From Muscardinus avellanarius (lineage: Eukaryota > Chordata > Mammalia > Rodentia > Gliridae), in assembly GCA_963383645.1 (NCBI GenBank), contig OY726566.1, positions 92,936,029 through 93,000,028 of the forward strand: a stretch of DNA of 64,000 nt, in the 5' to 3' direction. The notes beneath the pieces are model-generated. The model saw nothing but the letters and a program-made list of their open reading frames with translations, did not search any database and had not been told where the DNA came from. This document shows, in pieces, positions 1 through 11,967 of the stretch (the first letter of the stretch is position 1; every line of letters begins with the position of its first letter). The translations under genes and the position numbers were made by a program.

Positions 1-531
1 GATAAAGACAATGGGGAAATATGCAGTAAGAAAGGTTAGAGATTGTGGGGCTTGGGGTAGTGCAGCCTCCTCTTTGGAAAGGGTGGTCGGGTGTAGTTGT
101 ATCTAACTGCATTTCAAACCCCTCCATTCTCTCAAACTCCTACATCTGATTTTTTTTTTCTCCAAAATTGAGTTAGTTAGGAGAAAGCTGAAAATAAGGT
201 ATTAAATAAATAACCCTGTTTTTTTGTGCCCCAAATCAATTGAGTAGACATGTGACGATTTTATTTTTTTTCTTACAGAATAGAAGTACAGAGCTTTGCT
301 CTAAGTCCTCTTTATTTATATTTCTTTTTGAAGGCTGGAGTTTCTATAAACCAGACAGTTTGATAGCTACCTCGGTATTGTATTAGTTTTCTCTCTCTTT
401 TATTTTGCTTTTTTTTTTTTAAATCTGCTATTCATTTGCCTCTTTTATTTTAAAGCCAATAGAAATTCCATTTTATTACACAAAACCTGATAAGGTTTAG
501 CAGTTTTCATTCAGCTTGCCTGACTGTAGGG

Positions 532-702
532 CAGTGATTCCTAAACTGCACATTACGGGATCTTTCACGAATTCTAAAGCTCAGGCCACATCCCAGGCTG
601 ATTAAATCAAAATCTCTGTGGGTGGCCTACTGCCTTCAATAATTTTTGACATTCTGTAGGTGATGCAATTCGCAGACAAATTTGGAAGTTGTGGTCTAGG
701 GC
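532..702 (+). mobile_element. MER5A-like hAT DNA transposon relic
   Basis: It starts CAGTGATTCCTAAACTGCAC and carries the MER5A landmarks: a cagg-ccacatcccag-ctgattaaatca core, the aaaatctctg-ggtgg block and a gtgatgcaatt block near the 3' end. It is a non-autonomous hAT-Charlie element, heavily diverged. The call is from recalled consensus. Confidence 0.75.
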
Positions 703-1068
703 ATAGCTTGTGCTCTGGAATTGAGAAAAACTCACTGTCCGTTTTTAACGCCAGCTCTAAGTAGTTGGAAACACAATTTTTGTGTGAGACACCTATCGCA
801 TGGTGATATTCTCATTTATGGAGAAATACTGTTCCAAGGTGCTTTGCTGCCTTTCTTTGTTGAAGTTTTGATAGAACTGATGAATATTTGGCTTTTAGTC
901 TCATTTCATGGCCTGATTTTTTCATCAACTAAGTTTAGTTTAATAGCTAAATGAGAGTATTTTCTAGGTTTGGGCTGACTTGGCACTCTTAGTAGATGTC
1001 GTCTTGATTTTTTGTGCGTCTCTGTTGTTGGTCCTCATCTGACTTATTGCAGGGTTCTACGACTCACC

Positions 1069-1299
1069 TGTACCTTGAGCAAAGAAATCGCTTTTTTTTC
1101 CCTCTGTTTCTTTAGTGTCCATATTGATGGAGAGGATATGCAGATTTTTGAATGGCCATTATTGAATGGTTCTTAAAATTAAAGTGTACCTTGAGCAAAG
1201 AAATCGCTTTTTTTTCTCTGTTTCTTTAGTGTCCATATTGATGGAGAGGATATGCAGATTTTGAATGACCATTATTGAATGGTCCTTAAAATTAAAGTG
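1069..1299 (+). repeat. 116-bp tandem duplication, two copies
   Basis: Unit one runs 1069-1184 and unit two 1185-1299, both starting tgtaccttgagcaaagaaat. They differ by only a few substitutions and one- or two-base indels, so the duplication is recent. Confidence 0.95.
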
Positions 1300-4079
1300 A
1301 AATAGCATATGGAAAGAATGCTTTGTAAAATATAAGACAGCATGCAAATTTAAAACTGTCCAGGTGTCATCGTCATCATCATTACCCAGTACCAGGTTAA
1401 AAAGAAAAGGCAAGAGTCTTGGTGTGTTTACCTTGAGCAGCATTTCCAGTCAGCCGTCAGTAATGTACGTATGTTGTTTACTCAGATAAACTACGTATGT
1501 ATGCTTCCGCACTTGAGTCGGTAGGAGGAGTGATGTAGGTCAAGCATAATGCCCAAGTTGCATGCAGTTATCCAGAATATTTCTTATTTCAGCTTCATGT
1601 ATGGACCTCCTAGAACAGGACTTTGACTGGTCAGTCTGTGGCCGGTTGGGAAGAGGTATCTGTGTAAATTGCGGCCTTGATAACTCACATCGTTGATGGG
1701 AGCATTCTGCCTCAACTCGACTGTGTCTGAGAAAGCTGATCAGTAGTTTAGATTGGATGGACAAGAAGAGGAGGAACTTGCTACAATAGTCTAATTTCTC
1801 TGAGATTCTGAGCCCATTCTGATACTAATTACCTGCGGTTGTCTAGCTCTTCAAATTAAAAGAAAAAGGCCATATTTCTCTCACATTCCTTTGTGGAATT
1901 TTAAGAGTTCATGTTAGTGAAGAGTTGTTTGAGTGCCGAGCATTCTAATGGCTTTGGGACTCGTGCACTGTGTGGTGAAATTGTCCTGATTGAAGTGAGA
2001 GCTTGAAGTGATTCTCCAAGACCTCCTTTGCCAACTGTTAAGACCACAATTGTTGGGTAACTTGTTCATGTCCCAGAATAACAAATAAGAGGATGGGTTA
2101 AGTGACTCTGGGACATTTGTTAAAAGAGACTGTCTTTTCTAGAGTTGTGTTTATTTTGGACGAAACATAGAGGTTTTAATGCTTTCTGTACAGAACACTC
2201 ATGAAAACTGGGAATTGAAGTGACTCTGAGGTTTGGGACAAGAAAAGATTTCTGAGTTTTTCTGTGAGTAATTTGCAAGACTTTTCTCCCGAGGTGTTAG
2301 GTATACTTTAATTTCATCAGAAAAGTAATTGTGAGCAGATCTGTTATAAAGCCTTTTAGAGTAAAAAAGGCTCTTAATTTGGCATTATGCTCCCAAACCC
2401 CAGAATATGTGTATAATTGTGGAATTCTACTTGGAGAATTTTATGTTAAGGAAAGGAATAAGACTTTTAATTATGCTTGGCTCAGAAATATTTATATATA
2501 CACATACACATGGGTATTTGTCACAGTGATTTATGAAAGTTGAAAAAATAGCAGCCTTAAGTGTAGGTGATTTTTATCTCATTTGTGGTGTTTTCACATT
2601 GTGGACCTTTATGAAAACACTGAAAACCATTTAGAGATGAGAAAATGTTCCCAGGTATTACCAAATGAAATGTTTAAAATTAGTTATTTTTGTGAAAACT
2701 GGGTGGAAAATAATTGGAGGTAATCAGGTTAAAAGATTATATATTACTATTTGATGAGCAGGGTTATGAATGATCTTTTACTTTTCTGAATTTTTGTGTC
2801 TTTTTTCTTGGTTAAGCATGTATTACTTTTGGAATTTAGAAGAAAAATCTAAAAAAAAAAAAAAAAAAGAAGTGGCATTCCTGGCTTGACTTTTTTTTTT
2901 TTTTTTTAAATCTGTAAAGTTAGTATGAAAGTTTGTTTTATCAACCTTTAGGTTCTCATACGGTAGAAAGGAATGTCATCTCTCGGATTCTGCATTCTGT
3001 GAAGCCTGGGCTGGTGGAATAGCAGAGAAGACCTGGCTGCCCTACTTCAGGAGCAAAACCACCAAGTGGATGGCTTTTGTCTTCATAAAATATGGGGATT
3101 ACTTGTGGCAGAACTCCTCATGTTCAATATGGAAGTTAAAAAGGAGAGGGGCCAAAGAATTGCCTAATAAAATGGCGTGCTTTTAGAACAAGTCTGTTCT
3201 TATGGCAGTAATGGGGTGAGATCTTTCATGAAGCTACAAGTCCCATATGATCTCTTTTGGGTTTTGTTTTCGAAGATAGGGTTGAAGACACTTTAAAGAA
3301 GGACTTCACCAGTAAAAGCACTTTTTCTGTCAACACTTTATCTTAAAAGGCCCTCCCTTCATTCACTTATCAATAACTTCCCCTCATTGGCTTCATCCTA
3401 TAAATGCCATTATCTCCCCTGCAGTCTATTGCATTAAGCCCTCAGTACCTAATATTGCCTCATTTCCATTGACACGTGCTTGACCCCAGCCCTTCTCTTC
3501 TCTTTGTTAATGCACCAACAAGCACTGATATCTCTCTGGAGCATTATCATTTGGCTGTTAGCTGAACTAATAACAACCTTTCATTTGAGCTGGTGAAGGT
3601 TTATTAAATAAAAACATGGAATAACCCCAACGGTAATGAAGGGAGAACGGAGGTAGACAGCATCCTGTTTTTAATGGTGAGAGCACTGCTGAGTCTGCAT
3701 TATAGGTATTGGGTTTCCTGAGGGAGATGGGGCACCTGAATCTGATCAATAATACGTTATCAGGCTGATGTAAGAATGGGCGTTTTTGATTGTCTGATTT
3801 GAGGAGTTCTCGCTCCAGGCACTTGGCCTTGCTCCGCGTGTGATGCTGCTATCCTTGGGAAGTCTGTCTGCAGTATCAGACTGTCAGCAGCCTGAGGCCT
3901 TCAGACACTGGCAAAGCTGAGCCATAAGAAACGGCGAAGCTAGCTTCAGAGATTGATCTTCTTTTGGACCTCCGAAGACTTCTCTCAACCTTCATTGTAG
4001 CCGAAAGTCTTGGTGGATTCTCTTTATTCTCCCTGCATGAACTGTACTCTTTTTCCCATCCCCACTCCTGACATTTTTT

Positions 4080-4243
4080 TTTTTTTTTGGTACTGGGGAT
4101 TGAACCCAAGGATATTCTGCCTCTGAGCTGTAGACCCAGCCCTAGTTTTTTTTTTTTATTTTGAAAAAGGGTCTTACTGTGTTGCTGAGGTTGGCCTCAG
4201 CCTCCCAAGTACTGGGATTATAGGCCTGTACCACCCCACCTGG
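4080..4243 (-). mobile_element. B1-ID composite SINE
   Basis: From left to right it shows a poly-T tail, the antisense ID tail (ggtactggggattgaaccca), an A-rich joint, and the antisense B1-like head ending in ggcctgtaccaccccacctgg. It is full length but diverged. Confidence 0.85.
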
Positions 4244-4380
4244 TTTCACTCATGACATTTTGCAACATTTTTGCTTGAAGAGGAGTCTAGCCCCTGTGGT
4301 AGCTGGTGTCATGCTATAAATGAAAGTTAAGTGGATGATGTTGTCATGTTTATATTTAACAGTTGGGATTTCTGTGAACA

Positions 4381-4411
4381 TAGGTTCACTTGTGAACCTA
4401 GGTTCACTTGT
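4381..4411. repeat. Perfect 9-bp inverted repeat plus direct repeat
   Basis: TAGGTTCAC-tt-GTGAACCTA is a perfect palindrome at 4381-4400, followed by a further AGGTTCACTTG copy. AGGTTCA resembles a nuclear-receptor half-site, but function is not implied. Confidence 0.6.
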
Positions 4412-4836
4412 TTTCACTTCTGTGTCATATACACATAAGATGGTTTTATTCTTTTAGGACAGTTGTTCCACATTATCTGATGCTGTTAAGTACACAGGGT
4501 TCTAAAGAGTATTGTGATGTCTCAGGTACACCAAAACTTTCAGACTTGCTTCTAAAACCGTTAGTATTGTCCATTTAAATAACCACAGAGACAGTGGCTC
4601 TCCAAAGTAGTGAATTTATTCAGGAATAAAAGGGATTATAATGCAGATACACATGCTATGTGAGATCATAAGTACAAAGATTTTCTTTTGTTGTAGGCCT
4701 GTATCTTAACTCAAGGCAATTTTCAAAAAATTCTAACTGTATACTTGGCTTACTTTTTGTGTTATAGAAAAAATTTTTTTTTTAAATTTCTGTTTTCCTG
4801 CATGGATGGGCTTCTAGTAGCAAAACATGCTGTCCT

Positions 4837-5070
4837 AGCCCGACATGGTATTACATACTTGTAATCCCAGTACTTGGGAGGCTGAGACAAGAGGATCGCA
4901 AGTTTGTGGCCAGCCTCAGATACTTAGGCCCTCTGCAATGTAGTGAGACCCTGTTTCAAAATAAAGAATAAAAAATAGGGCTGGGGGTATAGCTCTGAGG
5001 TAGAATGCTCTTGGGTTCAATCCCCAGTACCGCAAAGAAAAACCAAAACCAAAACCAAAAAACAAACAAA
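4837..5070 (+). mobile_element. B1-ID composite SINE
   Basis: B1-like head with ttgtaatcccagtacttggg, poly-A-like joint, then the ID tail gggctgggggtatagctctg to ccccagtacc and an A-rich CAAAA tail. Confidence 0.88.
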
Positions 5071-5402
5071 CTAAAAATATGAAAAGACCAAACAAAACAA
5101 AATATGCTGTCCTGTTCCATACTGGGTGTTAAAATATTTTGGGAACATTATCTTCATAGTCCTAAACGAAATATTTGTTTTCCACTCCACCCAGATTTCT
5201 GTTATCTTTATGAGCAATTCAAACTGTGTTGATAGAACACTAATATTCTGGTAGATGGTAATATATTCTATTGAAAAAAAAAAACCCCTCTGCTGGTAGT
5301 GTCTTTTTTTTCCCTGTAACATTTGTTTTACAAAATATATGTAAGAAAAATTCTAAATATATTTAGTTGATTCATCATTATGTAGTAATCTAAGAAATAA
5401 TG

Positions 5403-5622
5403 TGGTGGCTCAGCCTGGTGGCACATGCCTGTCATCCCAGTACTTGGGAGTACTGGACAACCACAGGTTTGAGGACAGCCTCGGTAATGTAGCAAAACTC
5501 TACAAGCTAGTGAGATCCTGTTTTAAAACAAAACAAACAATTAAAAAGGGTTGGTGGTATAGAATGCTCCTGGGCTTAATCACTAGTACCACAAAACAAA
5601 CAAAACACACACACAAAAAAAA
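5403..5622 (+). mobile_element. B1-ID composite SINE, diverged
   Basis: Head with gcctggtggcacatgcctg and tail ending ggcttaatcactagtaccac followed by a CAAA-rich tail. Some ID-box sequence is deleted. Confidence 0.8.
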
Positions 5623-5884
5623 CAAATAGTGTGGCATGCTGGGAAGTTCTAGGATTTCATATTGGAGATCATTTAGGTCATGAATGCTTAGTGTTTGTTC
5701 TGTGACTGTGCTGTCTATTTGCAAATTCATTGTACTCTGTGTTGCCTACTTGATCTTTCATCTGCTGTGTCTTGTCTTATAATTTTAACATATATTTTTT
5801 ATAATTTAACATATATTTGTTATAATTCAGACTTACCTGTGACACTCTTAGGAACCTCCCTCTCTCCTGCTCTTCCTCCCTTCC

Positions 5885-5956
5885 TACTGAGGTTTGAACC
5901 CAGGGATTCATGCATGCTGGGAAGCACTCTGCCACCGAGCTACATTACTAGCCCTG
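5885..5956 (-). mobile_element. ID-type SINE fragment
   Basis: Antisense ID tail only, from ctgaggtttgaacccaggga to the ccgagctac...tagccct end. There is no B1 head. Confidence 0.7.
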
Positions 5957-6103
5957 ATCTTGATAATTTCTTAAAGCAGCTAACCTACTGAGACCATTCG
6001 GTTACTGTCTACTTTAATCCAACTGCATTCTTAAATTTTGATTGTTGTTTCATCAATGCATTATTTAAAAAGTGCTCTGTGTTAATCATTTGGAAAAGCC
6101 CAG

Positions 6104-6397
6104 TGTTATGATTTGGATCTTGAATATGCCCCACAAGCCAATGAGCTAAAGGCTTAATTACCAGCCTGGGAGGTGGTGGCACCTTTAAGGGGCGGGGCCT
6201 AGCGAAATGAAGTTAGGTCATTGCAGACATGCCTTTGAAGATGTTACTGGGGCCTTCCTCTCTTTTACTTGCCAGTTACCATGAGGTGAGCAGGCCTTCC
6301 CCACAGTACATTCTCACAGCCACAGTCCCAAAGCAACAGGGTCAAGCAACCCTGGACTGAAACCTCTGAAGCCATGAGCCAAGTAAAAGTTTTCTGT
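6104..6397 (+). mobile_element. MaLR (MLT1/MST-like) LTR relic
   Basis: It begins tgttatgatttgg and preserves the MaLR order: gggaggtggtggcacctttaa, ggtcattgcag, cttttacttgcca...accatgaggtgag, then cctctgaagccatgagccaa. The end is cut by a SINE. It is an ERVL-MaLR solo LTR by recalled consensus. Confidence 0.7.
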
Positions 6398-6455
6398 TGG
6401 GTGTGGTGGCTTACATCTGTCATCGCACTACTTAGGAGGCCGAGACAAGAGGTTT
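6398..6455 (+). mobile_element. B1-like SINE head fragment
   Basis: The gggtgtggtggcttacatct head through ggaggccgagacaagagg, then truncated. It abuts the MaLR LTR end. Confidence 0.6.
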
Positions 6456-8559
6456 GACTGCCTCCTCCTCATCTTTTCCTTTATATATCATTTAGTGGTA
6501 TGGGCTACTTTTAAAAGCCAGACAAGAAAAATGGCAGGTTTTTAAAGTGATGTTCTAGAGCTCAAATGTTGCACTGATAATTATTTTCTTCAAACTGGCT
6601 TGCACATCACTTAGTAAGATTGGGGGAGGCTCAAGCAATGACCTTGCCTAGCTCCCAGTGTTGGTTTTATAAGTAGGCTTGTAGCAAGTGAAAGCCAGAA
6701 AATAAAACACTGTATTTTTTTTTTATAGAAATAAGAGACTATTTTCTATTCTTTTTTTATGATGAGACTTTTAAAATTTGAGCTCCTAAGATTTCCCTTG
6801 ATCATTTATATATTAATTGTACTTGTGTTTTGGGTCAAGGAAACATCAGAAAGTTGGTCATAGAAATGATGAATGAGCGAATGCCTGTAGAAAATGGTGC
6901 TTTGAAATACCACGCAAACCTCTCTGAGGCTTTGCTCTCTGTAGAATAAATAGGTACTGTTAAAAATAACTTCTGTGAACATTCAACATGCGACAGGCAC
7001 TTTGTTTTACCTGAAATTTTTAAAACTTGGATTAAGTGGATTTGAAAGTTGACACTGTCTTCTAATTTTGTATTAGGAACATGAGCTGTTGGGGTTAAAA
7101 ATCTTCATGCAAATTCCTACAAACCAACCAAGTGTGGATGTGCAGTGGGTGGTTTTTAAGCTTAAATATCTCAGCTGGATTTAATTACCTTAAGGGATAA
7201 GGCGACATGATGGGCCAGTGGCTTACCAAATTATTTTTCATTTTCTGGATCTCGATGTCACCGAAGGTTAATGCATCCTCCTTTCTTCACTAGAGACTCA
7301 AGTTAAAATCCATTTTAGGGCACGAGTGTAAATGAATTTGTTGTTTTTCCTCCTTGGGGACACTCTGGTCATTTTGTGAGGCTGCCTTTCCATTTGGAGT
7401 CGCTGGCAGCTTGCACAGGGCCCAGGGGCTCTCCTCGCGGGGGCACTTGCAAGTCAGCGTGAAAACGAACTGGCAAAGCTTCAGAGGGCAGCGCTGGCCC
7501 AGGGCTTGTCACTCTGCCGTTCCTCGGTTCTTTCTTGCTTAACTTAAGGAAACTTATTTACTACTGACATTTGATTATAGCACATCACAAAACAAGCGAT
7601 GTGTCAGTAGGTGAGCCACTGCATTTCTTTTTAACCGTTTCAGGCTCCCTTGTATTGGGCAGCTAGAGAGCTTGCTGTGTTCAGTGTCTACAAGCTCCTA
7701 GTGACTCCTTGGCCTGCTGGAGATCCGTGACCAGCAGTTTTGATCACCATTGCATTTCACATCCATTGCTTAGGAATAAATGCTGGATGTTTTAGGGGAA
7801 TTACATTCCATGGTTCTACCCTGAAGTAGGTAGTGTTGTTAGTTACTGCCTCTCCTGCATCTAGTGGGAAACTTTAGAAGTATAACCTAAGCAGGGAATA
7901 GTCTGGTGTTTCTCCTGCAGGGCGCTGAGTGCTCTTCCCTCCAAGCTCATCGTGGGATCATTTCTTTTCTCCTCTTCCTTTTCCTCCTCCTTCACTTTCT
8001 CCTCTTTGTTTTTACATTCTTCGTGTTTCTCTCTTCATCCTTTCTCAAGGAATCATACCTAGAATATGCTCTTCACTTTGTTTTTCTTTAAAAGTTATAA
8101 GAGACCTTTATTATATAATAGGTAATACATAATTCCATATCTATGACTATATGTACCATCTGTGCCGCCACTCCTTTAGTTATCAGCTTGAATTTCAGTT
8201 AGTTACTTTAGGTTCCCAGAATCCTTCGCATTCTCCATTTATTATAGACATTCATATGCCAATGTGATGAATCTAGTCGTATTTCTCTTTAAAATCTCCC
8301 AAGCCACAGGAGTATCTCCTTCCATGTAATTTATCCTGTTTACCATTCAAATCCTATTTCATCTATCAAGCTGGATTAGGCTAGGGAGAGGCAATGAGTG
8401 CTATTTACACCTGCAGCATCTTGTAAAAAATGCCTTACCTCTGTGTGTGTATGTGCACGAGGAGTGAAAGAGCCCAGCCCTAGGTAGATGCACGTGTGTC
8501 TTCAGTTAGCTCAGCTCAGACTTGTGATCAGCACTGAAAATAAGCTATTAATAAAATCT

Positions 8560-8729
8560 TCTCCCGGTGGTGCACTCCTGTCATTCTAATACTCGGGAGG
8601 CTCAGCAACTTGAGACTAGCCTCAGCAACTTAGTGAGACTCTAAGCAACCTAGCAAGACTCTGTTTCAAAATAAAAAGTGTAAAGGGCTGAGATAGCTCA
8701 GAGGTAGAATGCCCCTGTCTTCAATCCCC

Positions 8730-8733
<4 letters not shown>
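8560..8733 (+). mobile_element. B1-ID composite SINE
   Basis: Degenerate head from cggtggtgcactcctgtc, repeated cagcaactt blocks, then ID tail gggctgagatagctcagagg. Its 3' end grew into the adjacent CA repeat. Confidence 0.82.

Positions 8734-8771
<38 letters not shown>
8734..8771. repeat. (CA)n microsatellite
   Basis: About 19 pure CA units seeded at a SINE tail. Confidence 0.97.
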
Positions 8772-8774
<3 letters not shown>

Positions 8775-9156
8775 CATATAGTGTGCTGTTGTTTAGTCTT
8801 AAAAGGCTAACCGATTGAACGTTGATTTAAACCATCAGCATGTGGGATTCTTGCAAGGCATGAATGATGGGATCATTTATTTTGGGAGGTCACTTTACCT
8901 GTGTTCTTTGATAAGCAGTATGTGAGAAGATAAATAGTATGTACAGCTTGGCTGTGGCACTTTACATGCCTTCCTGTTCATCTTTGTCAAGATTTTTTAA
9001 AAACCTTTATTTATCTTAGATGATAAATCCTATAAGAGCAAGATTAGGCCTATCTACGCTGATAAGGTTTTCATAAACGCCCTTTTGATAGCATTTAGAG
9101 AGAGCCTCTCTTGTTTGTAAGACTATTGGGTTATTCTGTTTTCCCTCCCTTTTCAG

Positions 9157-9341
9157 GTGTCAGCAGTCGAGTCTTTGGAGGGTCCCCTGCTCCAGGTGGA
9201 AGGGCTGAGTGACCTCAGGCTGGAGCTTCACAGCAAGAAGATGAACCTCCACTTGGTTCTCATCGATGAACTGCACCGGCACCTGTACATCAAATCCACC
9301 AGCCGAGTTGTGCAGCGTAACAAGGAAAAAGGGAAGATGAG
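9157..9341 (+). CDS. EXOC4: EXOC4 (Sec8) internal coding exon, first of three in window
   Basis: Internal exon of the exocyst subunit Sec8, which helps tether secretory vesicles to the plasma membrane. Read in phase 0 from GTG TCA GCA, it encodes 61 codons plus two bases. The peptide begins [20 protein letters not shown] and includes [20 protein letters not shown], matching my memory of mammalian Sec8 from about residue 158, just after the N-terminal Sec8 domain. The acceptor is a pyrimidine tract ending ttttcag at 9156. The donor is AG|gtgggt at 9342, a weaker donor than the next exon's. The dangling AG joins C at 21551 to make a Ser codon, which confirms the chain. The reading frame past 9341 is intron. 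The GTG at 9157 is not a start codon. Family identification is by recalled sequence, not a search. Confidence 0.96.
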
Positions 9342-9675
9342 GTGGGTTGAATAGCTTCTTTGCTGGCATTCACTGGAAAAATATATACTTTTTTCCCAGA
9401 AAATCCTAGGTTATTTTACTTTGTCTTTAATGTACTGTTTCTGAAACTTGAAGATGATTTTATAATAGCACATACTCCAAGTTCTGAGAGGCTGACTCAG
9501 AGTCTTCATTTATTGTGATCCGCTTCTGAAAGGATATAGAGAAAATATTTTTCTGTGAGCCTGTTCTATACTGGATTAGAGATACTCTTGTATATCTCGG
9601 AAGAAAATGAAAAAAAAAAACCCCTTAAATTGGACAGTAACAGCCAAATTTAAAAAAAACACTGATATATGGAAT

Positions 9676-9868
9676 CAGGTGAGATGGCACACACTTTCAA
9701 TCCTGGTATACGAGAGACTGAGACTGGAGGATCACAGGCTTAAGGACAGCCTCAGCAACTTAGCAAGGTTCTCAGCAACTTAGGGAGACCCTATTTTAAG
9801 AAAAAAAAATTAAATGGGATAGGGGTTTAGCTTGGAGGTAGAATGCCCCTAGCTTCAATCTCCAGTAA
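9676..9868 (+). mobile_element. B1-ID composite SINE
   Basis: Head from caggtgagatggcacacact, duplicated cagcaacttag block, A-run joint, ID tail ggggtttagcttggaggtag to tccagta. Confidence 0.83.
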
Positions 9869-9881
9869 ATATATACACAAA

Positions 9882-9885
<4 letters not shown>

Positions 9886-9925
<40 letters not shown>
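9886..9925. repeat. (CA)n microsatellite
   Basis: About 20 CA units following the SINE tail. Confidence 0.97.
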
Positions 9926-9926
<1 letters not shown>

Positions 9927-11751
9927 CAATACAACATATCAATTATATATATCAATTAAAGTTATAAGGTTGTTTGTCACTTAGGGTTTTGTTCTGCTTT
10001 TGGCATTCATTCTTCTAGAGTACTTCAGGAGAGGTTCAGAGAAAATGCTTTTCTTTTTTCCTTTGGTCAATTGTAGCATGGCCTATATTAAGGAGCTGAG
10101 TGAGCTCAAATTCTAGGTGAGGATAGACCTGGAAGGAGTAAGACTCAACCTTACAATAGTAGAGGATTAGGGTTATTAACATATGTCAGATAGCTGTGCA
10201 TAATAGGCATCCTTCTAAAGTTTCTTTAAATAGTCATCAAGTGTTTTCAGAGGGGATTTGAGTACTATTCACTGAACTGTACTTTGGGCTTCTTCATCCA
10301 CCTATAAACCATAAGAGTCCAGGGAGTAGTGCATGCTGGCCGTGAAGCTCTTAGGTCCTATCCTGTTTGAACAAATTGCACCAACTTTGTGTGTGATGTT
10401 TCAGTTTAGTTGTGAGGCTTTGAAAGAGAAAGACATTTCTATTATCTTCAGCAAGTAGATGTTAGAAAAACTTGTGTCATGCACATGAAATGAGCTAGAA
10501 ATATGGACCCAAGACTTCAAGACTGGATCTGAATAAGTTGACTGTCAGTTACCGTTTAAGCTGAGAGTTGTGTATGTGTGGGAGAGAGAGTGCTAAGGAA
10601 ATTCTTTCCAGTGTTTGGTGGTCAGTAGCAGGCCTGAGTAGCTTTCCTCCCACAGAAGAATGAATAACAAAACAAAAGCACTGTGAGTCTTGTGTATATT
10701 TCTGTAGCATAGGGGAAAACAAGTATTACTTTGAGGTCTCAGGGGAAGACAGATTTTTGAAAAAAGATATTTATAAATCAAACAGGAAAAACGTAGGAGA
10801 CTTATGGTTAAGGTTGCTCAAAAGATGCGAGAGACACGTAGTAGATTAAATGATTGTTCAAACTAACGACTCCCCCCTCTTCCATTTTTGTGGGAGAAGG
10901 GCACTTCCTACCCCTTCAGTTTTAGGCTTTTGCTTTTGGAAGTTATCAGAAGGCATGACACAAGCAAAGACTTGATTTGTGCTTGTGCTAGTGAGTGTGT
11001 TCTTTTGTGCCCCTGCCGTTCCTGTGCTTGGTCCCTGGAAGAGGAAGAGAGACCCATGGAACCAACCCAGGACTGGCAGATTTGCCCAGCAAGGATCAGC
11101 CAGGGGCCCATGCAGGTGCTTCTCACTGAAGACCCTGAGCTGTTGAGCCGTCTGCAGCAAGCGGGCAGCTTCCTCAAAACAAAAACAGGGCACTGCAGAA
11201 AGGGTTAGGGAGAGATGCTGTGAGGACTGAAACGTGAGTTAGAGGTAAGAAAACAAAAATGGAGTAAAGAAGTTTAAGTCTTGGTTTAAAGCATTAGAGG
11301 AACTGAATCAGTAATATGGAAGAAAAGCTTCCTCAACATGACCAGGAAAAAGACAAAATGATGAAAGAAAGATAATAAATAGTAAAGACAGAAAACAGTG
11401 ATCCAGCCAGTGAGTTTGGATATTCCAGAAGCTTTCGCCAAGACGATGGCGTCAGAGTCTGTATCATACATACTTGCTGAAGGTTTGCATATTGAAATCC
11501 CGGTCCTTACTACATCAGACTAGGACTGCATTTGGAGACAGAATTGCTTTTATGGAAGAATTAAGTTAACATGAGGTCATTGGGGTGGGACCTAACCCAG
11601 AAGACTGGTAACCTTGTTAAAAGAAGAGAGTAGGAGCCAGGTGTGGTGACCCACACGTGGAATTCCAACATTTAAGAGGCTGAGACGGGAGGAGTGTGGT
11701 TTGAGGACCGCCTCAGCTACTTCGAGACCCTGTTTAAAAATAAAGACTAAA

Positions 11752-11933
11752 GCCGGGCGTGGTGGCGCATGCTTGTAATTCCCACGCTTGGAAGGTGGAG
11801 ACAGGAGGATTGCGCTGGTTCGAAGCCAGCCTTGCTGGCTTAAGAGACCCTGTTTCCAAATAAAAATATATTAAAAAGGTCTGGGAGTGTAGCCCGGAGG
11901 TCGAAGGGCTTCCAGGAACCCCAGTACCACTAA

Positions 11934-11964
<31 letters not shown>

Positions 11965-11966
11965 AT
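11752..11966 (+). mobile_element. Young B1-ID SINE (ggttcgaagcc subfamily), inner copy
   Basis: It starts gccgggcgtggtggcgcatg, has the ggttcgaagccagc box, the ctggcttaagagaccctgtt joint and the ggtctgggagtgtagcccgg tail ending cccagtaccac and (AAAT)n. Target duplication agactaaa at 11744-11751 and 11967-11974. Confidence 0.92.
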
Positions 11967-11967
11967 A
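11932..11967. repeat. (AAAT)n microsatellite SINE tail
   Basis: About nine AAAT units replacing the simple poly-A tail of the inner SINE. Confidence 0.95.

Larger units (their letters stand above)
1..9156 (+). other. EXOC4: EXOC4 intron (3' part), upstream of first exon
   Basis: Intronic sequence ending at the acceptor before 9157. Besides the repeats listed separately, I see no gene in 706-1068, 1300-4079, 6456-8559 or 8772-9130. These are AT-rich, apparently single-copy DNA with scattered poly-A/T runs, for example 2851-2868 and 2891-2907. The short ORFs here have no recognisable family. Confidence 0.85.
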
